Shown: positions 45,204 to 52,900 of the stretch, piece after piece
How positions within the stretch are numbered: position 1 is the first letter of the stretch
Layout: every line of letters begins with the position of its first letter
Source: Nodosilinea sp. FACHB-141
GTDB taxonomy: Bacteria > Cyanobacteriota > Cyanobacteriia > Phormidesmidales > Phormidesmidaceae
NCBI RefSeq assembly: GCF_014696135.1
Contig: NZ_JACJPP010000027.1
Location: 1 to 55,354, forward strand
Length of the DNA stretch: 55,354 nucleotides
Direction of reading: 5' to 3'
Translations under genes and position numbers: made by a program
Notes under the pieces: model-generated
What the model was told of the DNA's origin: nothing
What the model saw: only the letters and a program-made list of their open reading frames with translations
The model's database searches: none

Positions 45204-46061
45204 ATGGCCTCACCCCAACTCACCCTGAACAAACGCCAGGGCCGCAACCAGTGCTACGACGAAGCCCTGGCTGAAGGCGTGCTACCCCTACGGATGATGC
45301 AGATCCCCGCGGGCACCTTTCTCATGGGCTCCCCAAAGGACGAACTAGAACGCCAGACGAGCGAAGGCCCCCAGCATGAGGTCACCCTCTCCCAGTTCTT
45401 CATGGGCAAATACCCCATTACCCAAGCTCAATGGCGGGCGGTGGCCACCCTGCCCCAGGTCGAGCGTGAGCTCAAGTTTGACCCATCAAGCTTCCATAGC
45501 GACCTACGTCCTGTGGAGCAGGTGTCTTGGTACGATGCGATGGAGTTTTGTGACAGACTCACGATTCTGACCAACCGTCAATACCGTCTGCCTACCGAGG
45601 CCGAATGGGAATATGCCTGCCGAGCTGGTACTATAACTCCCTTCCACTTTGGCGAAACCATCACCACTGACCTTGCTAACTACCGAGGCACCGACAACGA
45701 GGAACGCAAGTGGTCGGGTTCCTATGGCGATGCTCCCAAAGGCGAATACCGCGAAGAGACTACCTCAGTAAATCAGTTTGAGGGGGCGAATGCCTTTGGC
45801 CTCTGCGACATGCACGGCAATATATTTGAGTGGTGCCAAGACCATTGGCATGACAGCTATGAGGGTGCGCCCACCGACGGCAGTGCCTGGACAGAAGGCG
45901 GAAACTCAGAGCTACGAGTCAGACGCGGCGGATCTTGGCTCCTCAGTCCGAGGTACTGCCGCTCCGCGTACCGCTACATCAATCAGCCTAGCTACGACTA
46001 CTATGACCTCGGGTTTCGAGTTGTTTGTTCGGGCCCTAGGGCTCTGCTATCGTCGTTGTAG
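45204..46061 (+). CDS. Stand-alone FGE/C-type-lectin variable-region protein 1
   Basis: A 285-residue protein with the same FGE domain: [54 protein letters not shown] and a final VRRGGSW block. It lacks an effector or adaptor region. Its last segment (45924-46030) is another variable block, with W-LLS-P-RY-CRSA-Y-R-YINQ-P-SYDYYDL before GFRV. It is 183 bases downstream of the scaffold gene and may provide an alternative recognition surface. Its signal or ligand is unknown. Confidence 0.82.
   Translation: MASPQLTLNKRQGRNQCYDEALAEGVLPLRMMQIPAGTFLMGSPKDELERQTSEGPQHEVTLSQFFMGKYPITQAQWRAVATLPQVERELKFDPSSFHSDLRPVEQVSWYDAMEFCDRLTILTNRQYRLPTEAEWEYACRAGTITPFHFGETITTDLANYRGTDNEERKWSGSYGDAPKGEYREETTSVNQFEGANAFGLCDMHGNIFEWCQDHWHDSYEGAPTDGSAWTEGGNSELRVRRGGSWLLSPRYCRSAYRYINQPSYDYYDLGFRVVCSGPRALLSSL
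45924..46030 (+). other. Candidate DGR variable region, copy 2
   Basis: The same frame of fixed residues surrounds CTC, CTC, AGT, AGG, TAC, TAC, TAC, ATC, AAT, CAG, AGC, TAC, GAC, TAC, TAT, GAC and CTC. Nearly all differ from copy 1 at first and second bases and keep C or T at the third. Confidence 0.65.
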
Positions 46062-46213
46062 CCGGTCAGAATTGGCAGGTGTGAATCTGTCAGGCGTGCC
46101 TCAGAAGAGTCCAGACCTACTCCGGTGATGCCCCAAGGCATCCAAAAATAAACCGGGTCAGCTATTTTGGTAGGGCAACCGAAGACCTAGCTGACCCACC
46201 CCACCTTTTTCCT

Positions 46214-47059
46214 ATGGCGCTTACCCTTCGTCGCACCCCCCGCACCGCCCAGGGCTTTGTAGAGCCCCTGCTGGCGGTGGGCGATGCCCTGCCCCTGCAC
46301 ATGGTGCTAGTGCCCGGCGGCACCTTTTTGATGGGCTCCCCAGACGACGAGCCAGAGCGAGAGGAAAGTGAAGGCCCGCATGAGGTTACAGTGCCGTCCT
46401 TCTTTATGGGCCGCTACCCGGTGACTCAGGCCCAATGGCAAGCGGTGGCTGCCCTGCCCCAGGTCGAGCGAGAGCTAAAGGCTGATCCCTCACGGTTCAA
46501 AGGCGTCAACCGTCCTGTAGAGTGCGTGACTTGGTACGACGCAGTGGAGTTTTGTGCCCGCCTCTTGGCCCACACAGGCCGCCCCTACCGCCTGCCCAGC
46601 GAGGCTGAATGGGAATATGCCTGTCGAGCGGGCACTACCACCCCGTTCCACTTTGGCGACTCGATCACTACTGACCTAGCTAACTACCGAGGCACCGATC
46701 GGGAATACCAAGGTGACATCTACTCGGGAGCCTATGGCGATGGCCCCCACGGTGAGTATCGGGAAGAGACGACGGATGTGGGTAGCTTTAAGGTGGCCAA
46801 CACCTTTGGCTTGTACGACATGCACGGCAACGTTTTTGAATGGTGCCAAGACTGGTGGCATGAGGGCTATGAAGGAGCCCCTGCAGACGGCAGTGCCTGG
46901 TTAGCCCATGATGATGCTGCTGAAGAGAACCGCGTGCTGCGGGGCGGTTCCTGGAACTACAGTCCTGGGGACTGCCGGTCGGCGGGCCGTAACAGGGGCG
47001 CGCCCGACAACTTCGGCAACTTTGGTGGTTTTCGGGTGGTGTGCGGCGGCGCGAGGTAG
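46214..47059 (+). CDS. Stand-alone FGE/C-type-lectin variable-region protein 2
   Basis: A 281-residue protein parallel to the previous one: [59 protein letters not shown] and VLRGGSW. The variable block (46940-47046) reads [25 protein letters not shown] before GFRV. After its stop the bases CCCTTTACCCTTTTT resemble those after the scaffold gene. Three homologous binding domains in one locus fit a recognition repertoire feeding one caspase and hydrolase effector set. Confidence 0.82.
   Translation: MALTLRRTPRTAQGFVEPLLAVGDALPLHMVLVPGGTFLMGSPDDEPEREESEGPHEVTVPSFFMGRYPVTQAQWQAVAALPQVERELKADPSRFKGVNRPVECVTWYDAVEFCARLLAHTGRPYRLPSEAEWEYACRAGTTTPFHFGDSITTDLANYRGTDREYQGDIYSGAYGDGPHGEYREETTDVGSFKVANTFGLYDMHGNVFEWCQDWWHEGYEGAPADGSAWLAHDDAAEENRVLRGGSWNYSPGDCRSAGRNRGAPDNFGNFGGFRVVCGGAR
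46940..47046 (+). other. Candidate DGR variable region, copy 3
   Basis: Variable codons include AAC, TAC, AGT, GGG, GAC, GGC, AAC, AGG, GGC, GAC, AAC, TTC, GGC, AAC, TTT and GGT around the same fixed RGGSW, CRSA and GFRV codons. Unmutated AAC codons occur more often here, as expected if this copy is nearest to the template. Confidence 0.6.
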
Positions 47060-47126
47060 CCCTTTACCCTTTTTCCCCCTGCCCTCTGGCAATTTTTTGG
47101 GGCAAATTCTCAAAAACGGTTTTGAA

Positions 47127-47148
47127 TAGTTGCCTGCGCGCGCAGCTA
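47127..47148. repeat. Dispersed 22-base palindromic repeat, copy h
   Basis: TAGTTGCCTGCGCG is followed by CGCAGCTA. Its reverse complement matches copy a at 8647-8668 with few changes. The gap 47060-47429 holds no gene. Confidence 0.6.
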
Positions 47149-47429
47149 GCCTATCTGCTGTCTCCGCAACCAGTCAACGAAAGAATGGGGGTTTCAGCCT
47201 TTTTCGTAGTCCGTCGTTGGGCATATGACAGTTAGGGTTAACAAGCCTTAATCTGTTCGACATAAACCCGCGAGGCCATTGGCCAATTGGGCAACCTAGG
47301 CTCAGCATATTTGTAGATTCATCCTGATATTTTCCCACTGGCTGCACAGGCTGGTGGGATTTATTTTGGCGGAGCCTAAAACTCCACCCCACGCCTGCCA
47401 GAGGCGACGGCTGAATGATGCCGTAGCGA

Positions 47430-47588
47430 TTGACTAGCTCACCCGTTGCCTCACCACGCCACTACTCTGAGCCCGGGCTCGATCGCACCTACCCCAACCT
47501 GGTGGATGGGGCATTAGTAACCATGTTCCAGCGGGCTTTGACGGCGGGAAGACTAGCAAGTATTTACGAAGCGCAAGAAGGGCAGTAA
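47430..47588 (+). CDS. Very small hypothetical protein
   Basis: A 52-residue frame that could begin at a TTG (LTSSPVASPRHYSEPG) or only at the ATG at 47523. The segment YPNLVDGALVTMFQRALTAG has coding character. Its TAA overlaps the ATG of the following small membrane gene by one base. No clear ribosome-binding site exists for the TTG. Likely a phage- or plasmid-type small gene; function unknown. Confidence 0.35.
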   Translation: MTSSPVASPRHYSEPGLDRTYPNLVDGALVTMFQRALTAGRLASIYEAQEGQ

Positions 47589-47713
47589 TGGCGGTAGTTA
47601 TAGGGGCCGTAATCGCGGCGTCTGTGCTGGTTGGTATGGCGGCATTGCTGGTGCTACTGCAATGGGCCATGATTCATTGGATGGTTGAGGGGGATGAAGA
47701 CCCTCGGGATTAG
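47588..47713 (+). CDS. 41-residue single-span membrane peptide
   Basis: An ATG overlapping the preceding TAA opens a 41-codon frame reading MAVVIGAVIAASVLVGMAAL, then LVLLQWAMIHWMVEG, with an acidic end. GAAGGG lies 8-13 bases upstream. It is a typical one-helix membrane peptide of phage or plasmid accessory regions, such as a holin-like or unknown product. No family is recognised. Confidence 0.45.
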   Translation: MAVVIGAVIAASVLVGMAALLVLLQWAMIHWMVEGDEDPRD

Positions 47714-47767
47714 TGCGGGTAAAGTGTCCGAGCTATCCAGTCAACGAGCAACTACTCAAAACGCCGT

Positions 47768-47810
47768 TGCAGATTGGCATGAGCTGAGCAACAGCTCATG
47801 CCAATCTGCA
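47768..47810. repeat. Perfect 19-bp hairpin
   Basis: TGCAGATTGGCATGAGCTG (47768-47786) is followed after a five-base loop (AGCAA) by its exact reverse complement (47792-47810). There is no flanking T-run. Confidence 0.75.
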
Positions 47811-47826
47811 GCACCACCTGCCCCCT

Positions 47827-47870
47827 TAGCTACGGCAGCTGACAAGCATAAGTGTCAGCTGCCGTAGCTA
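47827..47870. repeat. Perfect 18-bp hairpin next to the previous one
   Basis: TAGCTACGGCAGCTGACA (47827-47844) and its exact complement (47853-47870) surround an eight-base loop. It begins 16 bases after the 19-bp hairpin ends. Both stems contain CAGCT words. The gap 47714-47991 contains no clear gene. Confidence 0.75.
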
Positions 47871-47991
47871 CACCCCAAACCGCCTATACGCTGCCTCAAC
47901 CAGTGCAGCAGCACCCACAGCAATCGCAATCAACAAAATGCCCCGGCGCGGGGCCAGGGCTGTGTGCTCATTAGCTGTAATAGTAAGCGGT

Positions 47992-48255
47992 CTATGCTGC
48001 GATCGGTCGGGCGACCGGCCAGGTATCTACCACCTCATGGCCGGGGCAGTGCTCGGCTACATGGGCAGCGATCGCGGCCTGCTCACCCCAGCCGTAGTAG
48101 CCACCGCTGGCCACCTCCAGGTTGAAGCCATTGATCAAGGTTTGACCTCCTGCTTTGTGGGCAGTGATGACGCGATACCAGCGGGTGCGAGTGCGACGGC
48201 CAGAGCTGCGGTTAGCGGTGGGCCGGGTTGGATTTTGAACGGTTGCAAGTACCAT
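47992..48255 (-). CDS. Small basic hypothetical protein
   Basis: An 87-residue protein starting MVLATVQNPTRPTANRSSGR, with AGGTAATTAC before the ATG at 48255; the longer frame to 48303 was rejected because a hairpin occupies it. The N-terminus is basic (RRTRTRWYRVITAHKAGG), followed by INGFNLEVASGGYYGWGEQAA. The opposite-strand frame (47938-48279) is judged a shadow. No family recognised. Nucleic-acid contact is possible from composition. Confidence 0.5.
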   Translation of the reverse strand: MVLATVQNPTRPTANRSSGRRTRTRWYRVITAHKAGGQTLINGFNLEVASGGYYGWGEQAAIAAHVAEHCPGHEVVDTWPVARPIAA

Positions 48256-48280
48256 GTAATTACCTATCACTTTGGGTAAT

Positions 48281-48316
48281 CCCCTGCCATGACCTTGAAA
48301 CATGGCAGGGGTTTTT
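48281..48316 (+). terminator. Hairpin with T-run between two small reverse-strand genes
   Basis: CCCCTGCCATG (48281-48291) pairs with CATGGCAGGGG (48301-48311), followed on the plus strand by TTTTT. It reads as a plus-strand terminator. On the minus strand it forms a leader hairpin 26 bases upstream of the 47992-48255 gene. Confidence 0.65.
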
Positions 48317-48352
48317 GCATTGATGCCCTGGGGTAAGTGTGGCCGGCCATTG

Positions 48353-48742
48353 TTACCGCTTCTGGTTACTGCGATCGAGCGCCTTCACCACGTAGTCAGG
48401 CAACGGCTCTGCTGTGAGGGCAGGGCCATCAGCAAAGGTAATCAACCTCAAATACGCGGCTTCGCCATCCTCACCCTTTCCCGCGCTGCGGCTGAACCAA
48501 ATCGCCGCCCCAAACTTGGGGTTACTGCCACTGCGACGGGTGTAATGGTGCCCCATCCACCAGATGACGGTGGGCCCGTGGTCGTCGTGGGCTACCTCGA
48601 TCGCCCCGATCGCAGCTACCCAGCCATTCTTATAGGCATCGAGCGGGCGCTTCCAGTTGGGCGGGTTGGCTGCGGCGATCGCCATGGTAGCGACTTCAAT
48701 CTGCTTCAGTGCGCGGGCTAGGTCGGCGGTGTTGTCTTGCAT
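48353..48742 (-). CDS. Small hypothetical protein of plasmid or phage type
   Basis: A 129-residue protein starting MQDNTADLARALKQIEVATM, then a compact domain with GWVAAIGAIEVAHDD, WWMGHHYTRRSG and FGAAIWFSRSAGKGED. The rich Trp/His/aromatic pattern suggests a real beta-rich fold, but no family is recognised. The ribosome-binding site is weak. It is the upstream member of a reverse-strand pair with 47992-48255. Confidence 0.5.
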   Translation of the reverse strand: MQDNTADLARALKQIEVATMAIAAANPPNWKRPLDAYKNGWVAAIGAIEVAHDDHGPTVIWWMGHHYTRRSGSNPKFGAAIWFSRSAGKGEDGEAAYLRLITFADGPALTAEPLPDYVVKALDRSNQKR

Positions 48743-48896
48743 TGCGGTAATTTTTCTGGGTGCGGTGGTACCACGGCCAAAGCCACGCTCAGCAGTGTGT
48801 GGTGACGGTAGCAGTTAACTTTATGCTGCCACCTGATCTAGGCTGGTCGGAGGTGCAGAAATCCGCCAAAAATCGAACTTGCAGCCCCGAGAAACG

Positions 48897-49148
48897 ATGT
48901 ATTGGGAAGCAAAAAAGCGTCGCCAGCTGATGGCCACCGACGAGGGGTGGGAGGGTTTCAAAGCCCTAGCCGCGAGCATGGATCTGTCTGCTTCGGAGCT
49001 GGTCGAGCGACTGGGGCGTGGCACCGTTCCCCTAGAGCCCTCATCGGGCGACGTGCTGACCGTGACCAAGTGGGAGAACGTTCATTGCAAAGCTGTAAAC
49101 GCTACCGGGGCAGAGTACGCCTGCAAGCGCGTCAGCTCCACCGACTAA
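48897..49148 (+). CDS. Small RHH/HTH-like protein
   Basis: An 83-residue protein, ATG at 48897 chosen over a TTG six codons earlier. The segment RQLMATDEGWEGFKALAASM with LSASELVERLGRG resembles the helical part of small cyanobacterial DNA-binding proteins. The second half (VLTVTKWENVHCKAVNATG) has two cysteines. A strong terminator follows. Function unknown; a repressor is plausible. Confidence 0.5.
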   Translation: MYWEAKKRRQLMATDEGWEGFKALAASMDLSASELVERLGRGTVPLEPSSGDVLTVTKWENVHCKAVNATGAEYACKRVSSTD

Positions 49149-49242
49149 GCCACATGGCCGATTGCAGGGTAGAGTGCGATCGCACCTCACCAGCAGGGGC
49201 ACCATAGGCCCACAGCGGGCGCGTGCCATATCTAGATGCAAT

Positions 49243-49284
49243 AAACCCCCACAGACAACCGCTGGTCTGTGGGGGTTTTGTTTT
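49243..49284 (+). terminator. Strong intrinsic terminator
   Basis: CCCCCACAGAC (49246-49256) pairs with GTCTGTGGGGG (49265-49275), followed by TTTTGTTTT. It ends the 48897 gene and could also end a reverse-strand unit from 49537. Confidence 0.85.
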
Positions 49285-49291
49285 GGCGCGA

Positions 49292-49537
49292 TTAGCTATC
49301 TAGCCCGCTCAAGCCGTAGGACTGAATCATGGTGACGATTTGTGATGGTGCCACTTGCCCATTATTGCGAAGCTCGGGTTTGGGCACCTTAGGTGGATTG
49401 AGTCGGTGCTGCTGTGGATTCTGGGGTATGGCCATCTGATTGGCCAATGTATACCATGCTGGGCTTTGCCCTGAGTTGGTTGATGGGCGCTGCCGTGCTG
49501 GTAGCGATGAACCTGAGACAGCGGGCATAGACAGCAA
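49292..49537 (-). CDS. Doubtful small Pro-rich protein
   Basis: An 81-residue reverse-strand frame, MLSMPAVSGSSLPARQRPST and later PPKVPKPELRNNGQVAPSQI, ending near a terminator. It has coding-like composition at its end but no ribosome-binding site and an ambiguous start. A plus-strand 27-residue hydrophobic frame (49447-49530) overlaps it. Uncertain. Confidence 0.25.
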   Translation of the reverse strand: MLSMPAVSGSSLPARQRPSTNSGQSPAWYTLANQMAIPQNPQQHRLNPPKVPKPELRNNGQVAPSQIVTMIQSYGLSGLDS

Positions 49538-49958
49538 AACCCCCAGCGCTGGGCCAGGGGCTAAGGTGAAATTCTATTTACGCTCAACAGCTTACCGCCG
49601 CGCTTGCCCCCTTTAACAAGGGGCCCTAGCATTGGCTCATCTTTTGTACAGTGACTCTTCATTTGTCGTGGAGACACATTAGTGTCGTCAAAGAAGCAAA
49701 GCTAGATTTGGTTTGCTTTTTCCGCCTTAAGCCAGTTTGGTAATGCCAATGGTTAGACGAGGAACGGCTGAGCAAACTCTCTGTAGTCCTGCCGTAGAGA
49801 AGGTTCTGTTCCACGACACGAATTTGTCTCAATGTCGTTTAATTTAGCACTGTACAATTGCCTTGGGTTGGAACCTCTCATGAACCTTGCAAACCGTGGC
49901 AACCGACTCGGCTGAATTCTTTAGCGCGGTTCAATTGCCAATTTAGCGGAGCAACGTA
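49538..49958. other. Intergenic region before the hybrid kinase
   Basis: No gene is seen. A small hairpin CCCCTT/AAGGGG lies near 49607. The kinase ribosome-binding site GGAG ends about ten bases before 49959. Confidence 0.45.
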
Positions 49959-52900
49959 ATGATCGGCAGGAGCATTGGGCTAAGCGTGCAGAGAATGATG
50001 ACCAGGGATTCACCATTGCTCTCTTATGGTTTGGTGTTGCTCAATGTGACTCTAACATCGGTAATCAGTCTGTGGCTTGGCTCCTGGATAAAACCCACTC
50101 CCCTGGCTTTGTTTTACGTGGCAGTGATGGTCAGTGCCTGGTATGGCGGACTGAAACCAGGTTTAGTGGCAACCGTACTGTCTGCACTAGCCATTAATTA
50201 CTTCATTCCACCACACAGTGCCCTGGGTATTGTCGATCCCGGAGATCTGCTCCGCTTGGGAGTGTTTATCATCATTGCCTTACTGATTAGCAGGTTGAAT
50301 CAATCCCGCCAAGTTGCCCTGCGACAAGAACAGCAGCTTCGGGCTGAGGCAGAAGCTGCCCAGCGTCAAACGGCTCATTTACTGGAACACATGACAGATG
50401 CGTTTGTGGCGTTCGATCGCCATTGGCGTTATACCTATGCCAACCCTGCGGCTCTACAAATGCTGCAAAAGTCTCTCGAAGAGCTAATTGGCAAAAATGT
50501 TTGGGAGGAGGTATTCCCTAGCGAGAAGGGAGGATTTACCTATCGGCAACTGCACCGAGCTTTAGAGGAACAGGTTCCTGCATCTTGGGAAGAGTTTGGT
50601 GAACCTGTGCAACGGTGGCTAGAGGTGAGAGCTTACCCTTCACTAGAAGGAGTTGCTATCTATTTTCAAGACATCACTAAACGCAAACAAGCTGAGGCAG
50701 CACTGCGGCAGAGTGAGGAGCAATTGCGATTAGCTACAGAGGGAGCCAATCTAGGCTTATGGCATTGGGACATAGCGCTTGACAGGTTGGTCTGGACCGA
50801 TCAATGTAAAGCGCTGTTTGGGTTGCCCGCTGATACTGAAATGTCTTATCAGGTTTTCTTAAATGCCGTACATCCAGACGATCGTCAGCGCCTTCAGGAA
50901 ATGCGTCCTGTACTAGAGGATGGGCAACTAGAAAATCATGAGATTGAGTACCGAGCGCTTTGGTCTGATGGCACCGTGCGCTGGTTAATGGGAAGAGGAA
51001 GCGCCAGCTACGACGCGGCTGGAAAACCTATCTTTAGTAGGGGGGTTGTCTTCGACATCACCGATCGCAAACGAACTGAAGAAGAATTACGCAAGAGCGA
51101 ACAGCAATTGCGAAGCGCGATCGAAGTCACTCGATTTTCACCATATGAATGGAACCCGGTAACGGGTGAACTCATCTGGGATGCCAATTTGAAAGCGATG
51201 TGGGGGCTAGCACCAGATGCCGAGGTAAATTTAGCTGTCCATAATGCTGGGCTCCATCCCGAAGACCGCGAGTATGTTGAACAACAGGCGGCAAAAGCCA
51301 TTGACCCCAATGGTGATGGCATCTTTGAGGCTGAATTTCGTGTGATTGGTATTGAAGACGGAGTCGAACGCTGGATCTCGGGTCGTGGCCAAACGTTTTT
51401 TGATGCTGAACGTCGTCCCGTTTACTATGTGGGTGCGGCGCAGAATGTTAGCGATCGCAAACGGGCTGAAGCCGCTTTACGCGAAAGTGAAGAACGCTTT
51501 CGGGTTCTGGCGGATTGTGCCCCCTGTCTGATTTGGCTGAACGGCGCTGATGGAGGCTGCGAGTTCGTCAATCAAGCTTACTTAGACTTTTTCGGCAAAA
51601 CGTTAGAAGAGATCCAGGGGTTTGGATGGCAGGTTGATCTGCATCCCGATGACGCAGACGAGTATGTTTCTGCTTACGTGAAGGCGTTTCAGGAGCGCCA
51701 GCTCTTTCAAAGAAAGGTTCGAATCAGACGAGCAGACGGACAATATCGCTGGCTTGACTGCTATGCTGTGCCTCGACTGAGTGATTCTGGAGACCTGCTA
51801 GGCTACGTGGGAACCAGCTTTGACATCACTGATCGCAGGCAAACTGAAGAAGCTTTGCGCGAAAGTGAAGAACGGTTGAGATTGGCAATGGAAGCTGCCC
51901 AAATGGGAAGCTGGGATTTAGATATCAGGACTGGAGAACTGCTTTGGTCAGAACAATATTTCAAAGTGTTAGGGTATGAACCCGTTGCGGCTGGGGAAGT
52001 CAGTTATGAGATGTGGAGTAGTCGAGTTCATCCCGATGATCGAGACTTAGTTCTGCAAAGATGGCAACAGTCAAGGCTAGAACAGCAGCTTTATCGAGCA
52101 GAATACCGAGTCATTCGAGCTGACAATGGGCAAATTGCCTGGGTCGCTTCCCTGGGAAGTTTCACCTATGACGAAACCGGGCAGCCCATTCGAGCACTGG
52201 GGGTTGTGTTTGATATCACCGATCGCAAACAGACGGAGGCAGCCTTACAGGAAAGCCTTGCCATCCTGAACACCGTGAACGAAGTAACTCCCACCCTGAT
52301 TTACATCAAGGATCGTCAGAGACGCTTACAGATGGTCAATCCAGCCACGGCTCGCTTACTCGGCAAATCGGAAGCAGAGCTGATCGGCAAAACAGAAGTA
52401 GATTACCTCAGACCAAAAGAGGCTGAGCAAATAGCAGAAAACGATTGTCGCGTGATGGAAAGCGGGCAGGTCATTATTTTTGAGGAACTGGTCGTTGTGC
52501 CAGAAGGAAACCGAATATTTCTTTCAGCTAAAGCGCCGTATCGTGATGAACAGGGCAATATCATTGGATTGATTGGAGTTTCCACAGACATCACCGATCG
52601 CAAACAGGCAGAACTGGCGTTACGCGAAAGTGAAGCGCTTGCCCGGGCTCGTGCCGAAGAACTGGAAGCACTGATGGAAGTTGTTCCAGCTGCAATTTGG
52701 CTAGCCCATGATCCTGACTGTCACCAAGTAACGGTAAATCGAGCGGCTTATAATTTGATGCGGGCAGAACCGGGTGATGCAACGACTGCTACCCCTGCTA
52801 ACGGCATCTATCCCTTCAAATTCAAGCTGCAAATAAAGGGACAAGACGTTCCAGCAGAAGAGCTTTCCTTGCAAAAGGCAGGGAGAACAGGCCAGGAGGT

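Noticed and set aside
44280..47059. FGE domains as true formylglycine-generating enzymes
   Set aside because: The paired cysteines used by the human enzyme have no counterpart in the final block and no sulfatase gene is nearby, so binding is more likely than catalysis.
47938..48279. Plus-strand frame opposite the 47992-48255 gene
   Set aside because: The reverse-strand frame has a better ribosome-binding site and a more protein-like composition.
49447..49530. 27-residue hydrophobic frame (MYTMLGFALSWLMG start)
   Set aside because: No ribosome-binding site and very short; it could be a small membrane peptide but cannot be supported.
37214..49958. A DGR reverse transcriptase or template repeat near the variable regions
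   Set aside because: No protein with a reverse-transcriptase fold (YxDD-type motif) and no AAC-rich copy of the variable block was found by reading the region.
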